Assembly (NCBI GenBank): GCA_036172665.1
Contig: CM069877.1
Coordinates: forward strand, 11,986,501 to 12,050,500
Source of the DNA: Prosopocoilus inquinatus
Taxonomy: Eukaryota > Arthropoda > Insecta > Coleoptera > Lucanidae
DNA: 64,000 nt
Direction of reading: 5' to 3'
A program made the position numbers and the translations under genes. Under the pieces are notes generated by a model. The model was not told the origin of the DNA. It saw nothing but the letters and a program-made list of their open reading frames with translations, and did not search any database. Below are positions 34,101-45,570 of the stretch, piece after piece; position 1 is the first letter of the stretch, and the number at the start of each line of letters is the position of its first letter.

Positions 34101-35157
34101 GTGTTGTATTGACTTATTAAATTTTTAAAAGTTACACATTCTTGAGCATTTTTAACTTTCCAACAAAATTGTACGTTGAGAATCACACCAAAATGAACCA
34201 TAAACAAATAAATCTCAGTAACCTAAAAGAATTAAAATGTTAAGTTTCTATGGTTTCTAATAATAAATTTTCGTACACAGCCATCAGTCAATGAAGCTAT
34301 CTATTCTTTATTTTTTCTTAGTTCCGTTGCACGTCATCAAAGCAACAATCAGTCTTGCCAACATTCAGCTACAGATGTAACCATATATTTACGTATAAAT
34401 AATCCCTCCTTTTAAAAGTTTGTTGGCAGTAATTTGCAATGTTGACAAATTTTAATTGTCAAATTTACTCTTCATAACCTTTAAAAAATAAGTTCCATAT
34501 TTATGACATTTCTTATTAAGATCACGAAAATTTTACGAGACGTTGAATTTCTTTTCTATTTAAAGAAGAATACATACAGGTCTGTACGATAACTCTACTT
34601 ATTAATACAAATTCCAAGCTGTTTTATGTTTGTTTTTTGTATACGTTACACCTGGCAACGTTGTCGAAATTCTACGTCATCATTGACGATGACGTGCAAC
34701 GGAGCTAAGGAAAAATAAGGTATACTGATTGCGTATGCAATAAGTAAAGAATCAAACCAACACGTAGTAGTTCTAAATTGTCCAACAGAGGCCGCATTTT
34801 GCACATACCCCTCTTCGCGCCACATTCCCGCCACCCTCATTCTTCTGTGTACGGTATGATCCCTCTTATTAGTACCTATATACTCACTGTTCTTAGCTTT
34901 ACTTAGGCCACCATGACGTGGTTATTGATAATTTTTGTACAAAATTTGTTAAAATCTTCGTCCCAAGTTCCAAATTGGTTTACACGAGATCTTTACAACA
35001 ATGTAGGTGCTGTACACCGTTCACGTAATGACGTCGACATATGTGATTCCGGTCCTTAATCATCATCATTATCATCATCGTCATACAATTATTGGATAAT
35101 CATAAAATTATTGGATATATTATAATCTATTGAAATCAAAATAAAAGGTCAGAACTA
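31171..35157. other. Four-kilobase AT-rich flank, no gene recognised
   Basis: Short frames only. The 113-codon frame at 32576-32917 recurs in copy 2 merely because of the duplication and has no motif. Remnants of TIR-like strings (ACCGGGTGTACCATGCCATA near 32598; TGGGATACCCTGTA near 33600) suggest decayed MITEs. Confidence 0.5.
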
Positions 35158-36105
35158 ATTAAAGGGCCACTATGGGGATCTCGTAAACTATAAGAGACAC
35201 AAAGATGGTTAAATTATAGAAAAGTTGCGCTGTCTCGAGGTCTAGAAAATATGCAAAAAAATCCTTTCTAGTTTCATTCGTTTTTGAAATACCTTTAAAA
35301 AACTGAAAATTCTCATTTTCGAAAATCTCAAACGTCTGCTTTATTTCTAAAATCATAAAATTCGGTGTTTTTACATTAAATTCGATGGACAACCTAAAGC
35401 AGTTCGAAGAAATAGGTTTAGGTTTGACAATTTCGTAGATACGACTGTCAACTGTTTCTTTTCGTATGGACGCTACCTTAGATATTCATAGCAAGTGATG
35501 CAGAAATAATTTTTGAGTACGACCATGCTTTTGTTTTGAAGCAAAATATTAGGTTGCCAAGAATTTTTGTTAAAAAGTATTTTTTTTTTAATGTAGAAAT
35601 GTAAATAAGTACCATAATTGAGTACGTTTTATTATTTTGATAACAATTTTAGTTCCGAATGTTTACACGCACCCGCCTACTAGATATTTTTTTTTTCAAA
35701 ATCTTTTGTAGTAGCTTGATATTTTGTTTTAAAACAAAAGCATAAATGTGTCGTATGGTCGTATTCAGATTTTGTTTTTGAGGTAGCGTAAGAAAAAAGA
35801 CAGTTGACTGTCGTATCTGCGAAACTGTCAATCCTAACCTATTTCTTCGGACTCTATTAGATTGCTCATCGAATTTAACATAAAAATATCGAATTTCATG
35901 ATTCTATTTTAATAAATAAGGAAGACATTCGAGATCTTCGAAAATTAGAATTTTCAGTTTTTTGAAGATATTTCGGAAACGAATGGAGGTAGAAAAGTTT
36001 TTTTTTTTGGATATTTTGATAGGCTCGAAAATAGCGCAACTTTTTTGTAATTTAATCATCTTTGTATCTCTTATAGTTTACGATATCGCCATGGTAGCCC
36101 TTTAA
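35158..36105. mobile_element. Fold-back element
   Basis: The left arm (AATTAAAGGGCCACTATGGG onward, about 35158-35400) is inversely repeated at about 35860-36105 (ending CCATGGTAGCCCTTTAATTA). The inner sequences (35440-35540 against 35745-35850) are also inverted. It is non-coding. The copy in the duplication is at about 49562-50512. Confidence 0.75.
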
Positions 36106-37683
36106 TTAGTTGTAACCCTGTATTGTATAATACCTGTTGTTGATTTATCTATTTCTTAGTTGTTACTGTTGCTTTACCGTTATTAAATTATAGCTACCAA
36201 AGAACTACTAGGTGTAAAAAATTAATAGCGTTTTCGTTTAGTTATAGTAAAACTTAATATTATAAATTTGTACTTCTAATAATTATAAGTTATAATAATT
36301 TACTATCAACCTACAATTGCAAGCAAAAAAATAATAGCTAAAAATCAGATTCCTGTAATTATTATTCCTCAAAATGGTATTTATTGATTAAAGACTAATT
36401 TACAAATTTTACCAAAGCCTGAAGCTTGTTAAATAGGAAAGCTTTCAAATTTTTTCGATGTCATATGTGAAATCGTCTTTAATCAATACCATTTTGAGTA
36501 AGCATAATTACAGGAATCTGCTTTTTGTCTACTATTTTTTGTTTTCGACATTGTATTACACAGTGAGAATGAGCCTATGAGTGAATTTTGTTTTTAAAAA
36601 GCGCACATTTTCAAGTGAGAATCAATTTTCGTCGTTCGCCTTTTGTTTTCGAGCAACGACGTCATCGACTTTTTTTTTTTAAACAGCCCCTCAATTTTTC
36701 TCTCGATTTCGTTAACTCATCAATTTCTCTATTCAACTACATAAAAAATTTCTGATGTTTTATGGGAAAAATGGGGGGTTTGCTACTGAAGAAGAAAATC
36801 GACGACATCATTAAATATTCGAAAACGAAAATTTACCTGTGCGAGTTTTTTTTTTGAACAATAAAAATGAAGAAATTACGAATTTTATTACATACAAATA
36901 TTTTTATATTCCATTTTTAATGATAATAAATTAATTTTAGTCCCAAGGTATTGGTTTAGTTAATACTAAGAATTTATGTATTGTAACGTAACCATATTCG
37001 CTTCAAATATAAGGGATAAAAGAAAGTGTTTTGTTTTTTAGTTTTCTAAAATTGTCCCTCGAAACTCAAAAAGCACAAAAAAAATATTTCAATAAATAAA
37101 TTAAAAAAAATTGAAGGAAGCTTTTGTCATTATTATTTTCTTGCCCTCAATGTGTACTTATGAAGTAATAATAATAATAATAATAATATGTGTTTATTTC
37201 AATAAAAGAAGAGTGATAAAAATCATTTCCAGAAATTGAATAGAGTCAAAGCAAACAAAAATTCTGTTGAGAATAAGAATTATAAAAAAAATGAAATTCT
37301 TCGTTATTAAATTAAGCGCAAAATAACAAACAAAAATTGTAAGTAAGTCAAGGTAAGTAACTTCTTGAAGCCGATCGTTCTTATCCAATTACACAAAATT
37401 ATGGCTCAAAATTTAAAAAGAGTAATAGATTGTATAGGCACCCAACCAAACAAGCAAATCAGATTAAGATATTTCAATGCAGTGTACAGAACGCTGGGAG
37501 GTAGAATGGGTTGCCTACTCGGGGTTACCAGATTGGGCGATATTCCGTCACCCGAGATTACATTTCAGACATTTGGGATTTAAAAACCTTTCTTCTTTTC
37601 GCCTGGCGACTGATTCGAGTTACCTTCGGAGAGTCGATGCAACGAGAAAATATACCACGCGATCAGTAGTGACTGTTCCCGCC
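36106..37683. other. AT-rich end of duplication copy 1 with a short hairpin element
   Basis: GATTCCTGTAATTATTATTC at about 36348 is inversely repeated near 36500-36525, forming a hairpin MITE of about 180 bp. An (AAT)n run lies at about 37165-37187. No gene is recognised. Confidence 0.5.
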
Positions 37684-37910
37684 TCCATTTTAATTTACGG
37701 GTCTTATATGAATACAGGTGTCCCAACAGTACGTTCTCGGGCTATATCTCGATAACTACTGTAGATATAAAAAAAAGTTTCAGGACATTTTTATTTTAAA
37801 ATTTAAAGGTCCACGCCATGAAATTATTTTCACCTATACAGGGTGAATAAAAACGGCGGTACGGATTGCAACTTTTTTTATTTCAAATGGCACGTCCTAC
37901 ATATGATGTC
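37684..37910. other. Unique sequence between the two duplication copies
   Basis: This 227-bp segment is absent from the other breakpoint. It contains CACCTATACAGGGTGAATAA, which resembles a MITE terminus. Confidence 0.6.
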
Positions 37911-38683
37911 AAATTCTGAAAATATTTTGTGTAACACGTGATACAAAAAAAATTAGCCGTTTTAGAGATATTTCCATTTTTTTTTTAAAGTTCAAAGTTG
38001 CAGTACCTTGTTTATGATGCTGCGATCTTTGTGTAACAGAAGCCATAAGTTCAATTTTTGGCCTGTAGTAGGCTATGCTCATAAGCTTTCAGATCATACC
38101 TAATTTTACACAAAATCGTTTACGGGCTGGTTGAAATGTAACTTCTATTCGAACTGATTTCAACTATCTAAAAGTCATGTTTTTTGAATAAAACACCCAG
38201 TACTTTTTTATACCGTAAGAATGGTATAAAAAATGGTATAAAAGTATACTAGGCGTTCCATTTAAAAAACATGACTTTTCGACAGTTGAAATTAGTTAGA
38301 ATAGAATAGAAGTTACTTTTCAACCACCCTGTTAGCAATCAAGTGCAAAACTGGACATGATCTGAAAGAATGTTACTGTAGCCTACTACAGGCAAAAAAT
38401 GGGCATCATGATTTTTGTTGCACAAAGATGGCAGTATCATAACCAAGGTTCTGCAAGTATGAGTTATTTTAAAAAAATTAAAATATCTCGGAAACGGTTA
38501 ATTTTTCTTGTAACACATGTTGCACAAAATATTTTCAGATTTTTATGAAGATTTCAAAAATGCATTAAAAATTGGGGTAATCCATTTAAAATAAGAAAGT
38601 TGACAGCAACTTCCGGTATAAGCGGAAGTGTGCGAAATTTGAAAATATTATATTTTAATAGATCCATATCGTTAACTTATAAC

Positions 38684-40866
38684 TAAAGTCCGGATTTATA
38701 TGTGCTAAAAAAGTGGAAAATAAGTTTTTTTTATGCGATTAAAATGGATCAAAATATGGATATTATATGCGATAAAAATTTTATTTTACTTATACATACT
38801 TTAGAATAATAAAAACATAAATAGTTTCATATAAGTAATTTTAACACTTAACACTTAAATAGTAGGATTACAAAATATAATCAACAGTTGATTTAAATTA
38901 TTTGGGGTAAAATTTTGTCGTCTGTCTGTCAAAATATTTTTATAAGAGGAAAACGAACGCTCGACATCGCATGAAGTAATGGGCGCAAATTTCATGGATG
39001 CTACATCTTTGGGGTCCATGTCCAAATCCTCTTCACTTTGACCTTTTAAAACTAAACAGATTTTCCTCATTTTATTGTAGCCAGGATTACGTAATAGAAC
39101 CTTGTCTAATTTTGCCATTAACTTCTCTCCTATCTCCCCTGGAATTGATTTTACACTTTCAATTGCATCATCGACCACTTCAAAAGAATCTAATAGAGCC
39201 GTCTGGGATGATTCCAACTTTTTAATGGTGGATATTAAAACCGAAAAATGAGTTTTAATGAATGCTAATTGATTCCCGATGTTTGTGTTCGACATGCATT
39301 CCTTACAAATTCTTAAAGCCGGTGAATTGGAATCATCCAATTCTAAGAAAATTTCCTTTAATTGTTTAAAGTTATCTGCGTAAAAATTTGCTGCTTCAAG
39401 CCACGTACCCCATCTCGTAATTATTGGTTCTGGTGGAAATGGCAGGTCAGCAGCTAATTCTTTATAGTGTTGTATACGCAGTGGGGCTTTAAGAAACGCC
39501 TTTTTTCAGTTATTGATCAACTTATTTACTGTTGGATATTCTAGTCGCACCAATTCAGCGAGCCTATTCATTGCGTGAGCCATACAAGTGAAGTGCATCA
39601 GATTTGGGTAAAACACCTGTAAAGCCTGTCCTGCTTTTATCATGTAGGCTGCTGCATCAGACACCATTAGTAATATATTTTCCGATTTAACTTGATTAGG
39701 TGCATATAAAAGTGTCAAGCTGTCGTTAATAAAACGTGCGATCGTTGAATGATTTGTTTTTTTCCAAAACTGCACTATTTACCAAATAAGGTATTGGTGC
39801 AACTGTGTTGCTTAATACTCCTGCTAACATATTTGCTACATAACGACCGCAGGCATCTGTCGTTTCATCAACTACTATATAAATATTGTTGTCGCTAAGC
39901 TTCTCTCTTATTTTCTTCATCCGTTGCTGGTAGCATATACTTAGATAGTTTTTCCGCAAAGTCGATTCATTTGGAATATGACGATTGCAATATTTTTCCA
40001 AAAAAGTTCGAAAACTTGCTTGTTCAAGTTTATGCCAAGGAATGTTTGACTCTGCCATAGCACTGCACAAGTCTAAAAAGAATTCATTTCCTGTGTCACT
40101 GCCCTGTGAGTTACTGGCTGTTGAAGAAATAAAAGACTGCTTAAAGTTAGACACACATCTTTTCTCCGACTCCTTATGGAGGTTTGTAGCCAAATGTTGA
40201 TCAATCTGGTACTTTTGGTCTGACGACACCTTAAAATATTGTCAAAATGAAAATGTGATTTTTCAGAGAATTTGTAAGGTATCTACCTGTTTTGAGCATG
40301 CGTTGCAAAAAATAACTTTTCCATCTGTAGTTAGATGTTTAGATGCTTTAATCCATTTTTTCAATAGCTCGGATCGAGAGGATGCTACTTTCGGCATTTT
40401 GAAAAGATAAGCACTGAATTTATTTCGTCTTTAAATTAAATAAGAAAATAACAACTAATTCGCGTTGATAAATACACTAGTCACTAGTCACACACATTCA
40501 CGGAGTTCTTATCTCAAACTGAAATGCAAAACATAAGTGCAAAATGCAAGTGCAAGTCGCTACAGATTCCCAGAAAATCACATTCCGGGAAATCGTAAAA
40601 TAAAGTGGCCAGACGTTGAGGAGAATAAATTACTTCTTGGAAAAGCTGCAGACTTGAATATTGACCGTATATGGAATTATAATGTTATTTATATCAATAT
40701 ATGGATAAATAAATAAATATGCGCTAAAAGTCTAAAATATTAAGTTATATGCGAAATAAAACTACCATTTTTGGGCTTCTCTAATCGACAAACATATAAA
40801 TACAAAACGCCAAGTTTAGGTATGTTAGCGTAAAAAACTTGTAAAAACTTATAAATCCGGTCTCTA
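38684..40866 (-). mobile_element. hAT transposon, 2183 bp
   Basis: The 8-bp target duplication CTTATAAC lies at 38676-38683 and 40867-40874. Copy 1 of the duplication has the empty site near 26397. Terminal repeats are TAAAGTCCGGATTTATATG and (reverse complement of the right end) TAGAGACCGGATTTATAAG, which agree at most positions. A broken transposase gene lies on the minus strand. Confidence 0.92.
38855..40397 (-). pseudogene. hAT transposase, broken
   Basis: The first exon 40397-40287 (37 codons) starts MPKVAS and carries CNAC. After a 57-bp intron (40286-40230) the frame continues VSSDQKYQIDQHLATNLHKE, completing a BED-type zinc finger (C-x2-C...H-x5-H). The RNase H-like core includes YIVVDETTDACG and later HFTCMAHAMNRL and ITRWGTWLEAA. 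The C-terminal dimerisation region has CDVERSFSSYKNIL. Lesions are a frameshift near 39770 and an in-frame TGA near 39506 (after KLINN). The element cannot supply its own transposase in this state. Family membership (hAT with DUF659-like core) is by motif recognition. Confidence 0.88.
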
Positions 40867-42816
40867 CTTATAACTGCAAAATACGAAACAGAAATTCAAA
40901 GGAGAAGATACGGTAACTTTTTTTTACAATTTTTTTAAGCGGAACCAATCCGACAGAAAACGAATGAGAGAAATTTAGTAAAGAAAAGAAAAATTTGGTG
41001 AAAAAATAACTTTTTTTAATTCAAACCGATTCCGCATGTCTTCAGGATGGGCAACCATACAAACGACTGTGTTAATTGGGTTGCCTATACAAAAAGTTTT
41101 AGTTTACTGAAAAGTCTCATTTAAGTAAAGGGCGTGTTAATTAAAATTGATTGCTTGTGATTCAACAACTTTCTTAATTTTTAATAAATTACCTATTTTA
41201 TACTTCGACCATATCTGTTCTGAAATCAGGAGAAAATTACTTAAACATGTAAGAATTAGGAAAGTGATACAAAAACAGTCAATATTGAAAGTTTTTTGTT
41301 GAAAAGTTAGGCAATGTTTCGATGAAATCTTTGACGTTTCATCATTATTATTCGTTTCATTTTAATTAGGCTTTTTTTTTCATTTGCATAAAGAAAAATT
41401 CTTTTAATTCGTATTTCTCAAGGTCAGTGATGACTTTTTGAATATATTGTAGTGATATTTTTTTTCCTATGATACAGGGTGTTCATCGGAAGCCGCTACA
41501 ACAGCTATCTTTCTTATTTGTATTTTTATGAAGTAACTTAAATTAGGAAAGTTTTAGGACTTTTTCTCCTCGTTTCTATGGTACTTTCGGAAAAACAAAT
41601 GACAATCAGGTTTTCGAGATTTTCAATTGTTTTCAACTTTTTTAAATGGAATGTTAGGTTTTTTATCATCGCATCGCGTTCAGGATGTCAAATTAATTAT
41701 GTCTGTAAAATATCATCTGCCAAAGCCTACTATTTTAGAAATGATTTAGTAACAAAATCTTGGTGAAATTTTACGAAGTAGCTTAAATCAGGAAAGTTTC
41801 AGGACCTTCCCTGCTCGATTTTATTTTATGGTACCTTCGGAAAAACAAATGACTGTCAGATTTTCGAGATTTTCAGTTGTTTTCAACTTTTTTAAATGGA
41901 ACATTATATTTTTTTATTAGCGTATCGTGTTCAGGATGTCAAATTAAGTATTTCTCTAAAATATTCCCCTCCTAAGTCTACTATTTTATAAATTATTTGG
42001 TAAATAATTGTATTAGACATTTTAACATGTCGCGCTTTTAATATTTGGACCCAAGGGTTTTGAGTTTGAATTAAATTTAAACAAATTTTTAATCATGACA
42101 GTTCACAAAGGTTTGACAGTTTGAACACACTTCCTTTATTCACTTGTTTCAACGCGCACCATATTGTATTCGTGAATTAAAAGATTATCGTAATCATACA
42201 CTTCTTCCCGCGAATATCAAGACTGAATTATTTATGAAGTATTCTGTTTTGAGAGATATTATTTCGCAGACATACTTAATTTGACATCCTGAATGCGTTT
42301 TCGTGATAAAAAAAACGTAATGTTCCATTTAAAGAAGTTGAAAACAATTGAAAATCTCAAAAACCTGATTATCATTTGTTTTTCCGAAAGTACCATAAAA
42401 ACAAGGAGGAGAAGTCCTAAAACTTTTCTAATTTAAGTTACTTCATAAAAATACAAATAAGAGACTTAGCTATTGTAGCGGCTTCCCATGAACACCCTGT
42501 ATATTGAAATAAATTTATATTATTATACATCGTGGAAAAAATAATAATAATAATAATAATTTTTTTTTTAAATTTTTAATAGTATAATAATAATAATAAT
42601 AATGGTTTATTGACCACTGATTAGCAGTAAGTACAGTAAGAACACAGAATTGTGTAACTTAAAATTATAGAAATATGTAATAATAATAAATGGTCAATAG
42701 GTTTCGGTTCAGTGGATTTTTAGAAAACCCACTGCTCTACCTCCGAAACCGTGAGAATTAAATTAAAACAAAATAAATTTTAAAAAAAACTTGAAAAAAA
42801 TTATTTTTTGTTGCAG

Positions 42817-43922
42817 ACATGTTGGAGTACGCTGATCAACCATGCGGCAAGTACAGCGGGGGCAACAAACGGAAATTAAACACATGCCTATCACTAATCG
42901 GGGTTCCACCTCTTGTCGTACTGGACGAACCAACCAGCGGCGTTGATCCGAAGTCGCGCAGGATTGTCTGGAATGTTTTGAGCCAGATCAAGAAGGCGCA
43001 GACCTCCGCAATAGTTTTGAGTTCGCACAGCATGGATGAATGCGAGGCTCTATGCGATAAGTATGTGACATTTTTTTTTTATCAATACCTTTGCAAGAAA
43101 AAAATCATTATCTGTCTCTTACATTACATAATATTATGTATTTGGGGATAACCCAAACTTCGGGGAATGAACTTGGAACTTGCTTCTGTTGTTTTTAGAC
43201 TTATTATAATAAAGGATGGGAAGATCGAGAGAGAAGGTCCAATACTGAAGCTGCAACAAGACCACTCGGGCTTCACCGTAAAAATAAAGGTGAAAACCGA
43301 CAAGGATGTCATCGATTACAACAACGAACACCGTCCAACCAACAAGAACCAAAAGAGAAATTCCACTGCGTCTTCGAGCAATTCAAATAACGAGAGCGAG
43401 CCCCTGAACAAAGCAATGGAACAGAGCGAGAGCGAAGACGAAGTGGTGTTGCGAAAGGCGCAGAAGACCTCGCTGCTCGAGGAGCTCCTAAGACGTTTCG
43501 ATTTCAAGGAGGTCGATGAACATCAAGTAAGAAACATGCTTTGTCGCATGAAAAAAAAAAGGAAACACAGGTTAAATTCAATTTGAACAATAGGGCCTGC
43601 TGCATATTCAAGTGAAGAACAACAGGTGGAGCGATATATTCAGGCACTTGGAGGATCTGAAGAGGTCGAGATCGGATATCGAGGACTACACGGTGAGCGA
43701 TTCGTCCTTGGAGGATCTTTTCTTGGACATCGCCAAGGCGAATAAGAGAGAACAAGCTGTGAAGGACAAGGATAAGGAAAGTGAGAAAGAACCAGTTGTG
43801 AAGAAACGCAAAAAAGAAAGAGTTTCAAAATCACAGGTAATTTTAAAATAATATTCAATTAATTGATTAATCATCGATTAACGTCTGATGATGGTTTTTA
43901 GGGAGGTGATCAAATGGTCTAG
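42817..43922 (+). CDS. ABCA terminal exons, copy 2 (duplicate)
   Basis: This is a second set of the last four exons: 42817-43060, 43199-43526, 43594-43836 and 43902-43922. Splice sites and frame are intact and it encodes the same signature, Walker B and H-loop motifs. It differs from copy 1 by a six-codon insertion (LRKAQK region) and K/R, S/R and C/F substitutions, with no stop or frameshift. There is no Walker A exon of its own upstream, so it can be expressed only by splicing from the upstream ABCA exons past copy 1. Otherwise it is an inactive duplicate or an assembly artefact. Confidence 0.8.
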
Positions 43923-45570
43923 TTTTGTTTTTATTTATTGCTTTAATTTGCCGCGCGCTTTTCTATGAATTAATTCTCGTTTTCCCGAAACAAACAAGAG
44001 TGGGGATAGCGCTTTCAGAGCGCCCGAGGGCATCACCGAATTCACACATCACTAGAAAAAAGGTTTGTCACAAAACGTAAGACCTTCATTCCTAGAACTG
44101 AAACAAACCGAAGAACTTGTCTCTCTTCGAAGAACAAGAAGAAGAAGAGGAAAAAAAAAAGAAGGCACATTTTCGTCGCGCGTGATTTAATTTAATTCAA
44201 TTCAATTCAACTAAACGATTATTTTATTAATTCATTTAATTTAATTTCGCGCAAGGAAAACGTAATTCGGCAAAACGTACATAGATGGCGCTGACGAGCA
44301 ACGGGCGTAATTTCAATTCGTTTCTTTGTTTTTTGCAAACCTAAATAAAACTGCACGTATAATGGGAACATGTAGTTTTAGTTTATTATCTTTATTTTTA
44401 TTTTTATAAGTTTTAAAAAGAAGTTCATTTAGTGTTTTTGGGTCAATTCAAATTTCAGGCCTGAAAGAAATAAAATGCACTCAGTCGCGTCAGGAGAACG
44501 TAATTCGACGAAACCTATATAGATGGCGCTGGCACAACCGACACAATTTCAATTCGTTTCTTTGTTTTTTGCAAACCTAAATAAAACTGCACGTATAATG
44601 GGAACATGTAGTTTTAGTTTATTATCTTTATTTTTATTTTTATAAGTTTTAAAAAGAAGTTCATTTAGTGTTTTTGGGTCAATTCAAATTTCAGGCCTGA
44701 AAGAAATAAAATGCACTCAGTCGCGTCAGGAGAACGTAATTCGACGAAACCCACGTAGATGGCGCTGGCGCAACCGACACAATTTAAATTTGTTTCTTTG
44801 TTTTTTTTTGCAAACCAAGAAAAACTGTATGTAATTAATACCGGGTGGTCAACGGAATTTATAATTAGAGGGAGCTGTGAGAGGTGCTATTTTACGATGT
44901 GTGGTTGGACACACTGAGAAATTAATAATAAATTGACAGTTGTTTTATTTGAGGTTATATTCGTGCTTTGTTCATTCGATCTTTAATGACACAGTAAACA
45001 TTATTTTGTTGAAAATAATAAGTGTTGTTTCTGTGCATTTTTAAAATAACTTTCAGTGAAAAAACTTCTAAGAAGAGTATCAAACATCTTCGAAACTATA
45101 CATCACAATTCCGACACTTAAAATCTTTAACTTCAAAATGCAGACCTGTGTTGCCAACTTATGATAAGTATCAACAGCTTGCTCTAATCATAAATTCAGT
45201 TGATCGCATGGTAGAAACATGAACTTAGTAATTTGACTGTTGCGGTCCTAAGTTTAAAAAAAGCTCATAGTATTTTTAGGTCAATTCGACTTTCAAGCCT
45301 AAAAGAAATAAAAGTCGCGTCAGGAAAACGTAATTCGACGAAACCTACATAGATGGCGCTGGCGCAACCGATACAATTTCAATTTGTTTCTTTGTTTTTT
45401 TGCAAACCTAAATAAAACTGCATGTAATTAATAGAAATATGAACTTAGTAATTTTACTGTGGCCGTTGTAAGTTTAAAAAAAAAGTTCATAGTGTTTTTG
45501 CGCAATTCAAATTTTAGGCCTAAAAAAAGAGAAAATGTAGTCCGACGGGATTTACATAGATGGCGACAGC

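Larger units (their letters stand above)
25634..37683 (+). repeat. Tandem segmental duplication, copy 1 (12.05 kb)
   Basis: This is collinear with 37911-52092 at very high identity, differing by scattered substitutions and small indels. It contains the right part of the palindromic MITE, the MITE at 27073-28120, the last four ABCA exons, a 236-bp tandem repeat and several fold-back elements. It lacks the hAT element present in copy 2. The right end is about 37683 (GACTGTTCCCGCC). Confidence 0.92.
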
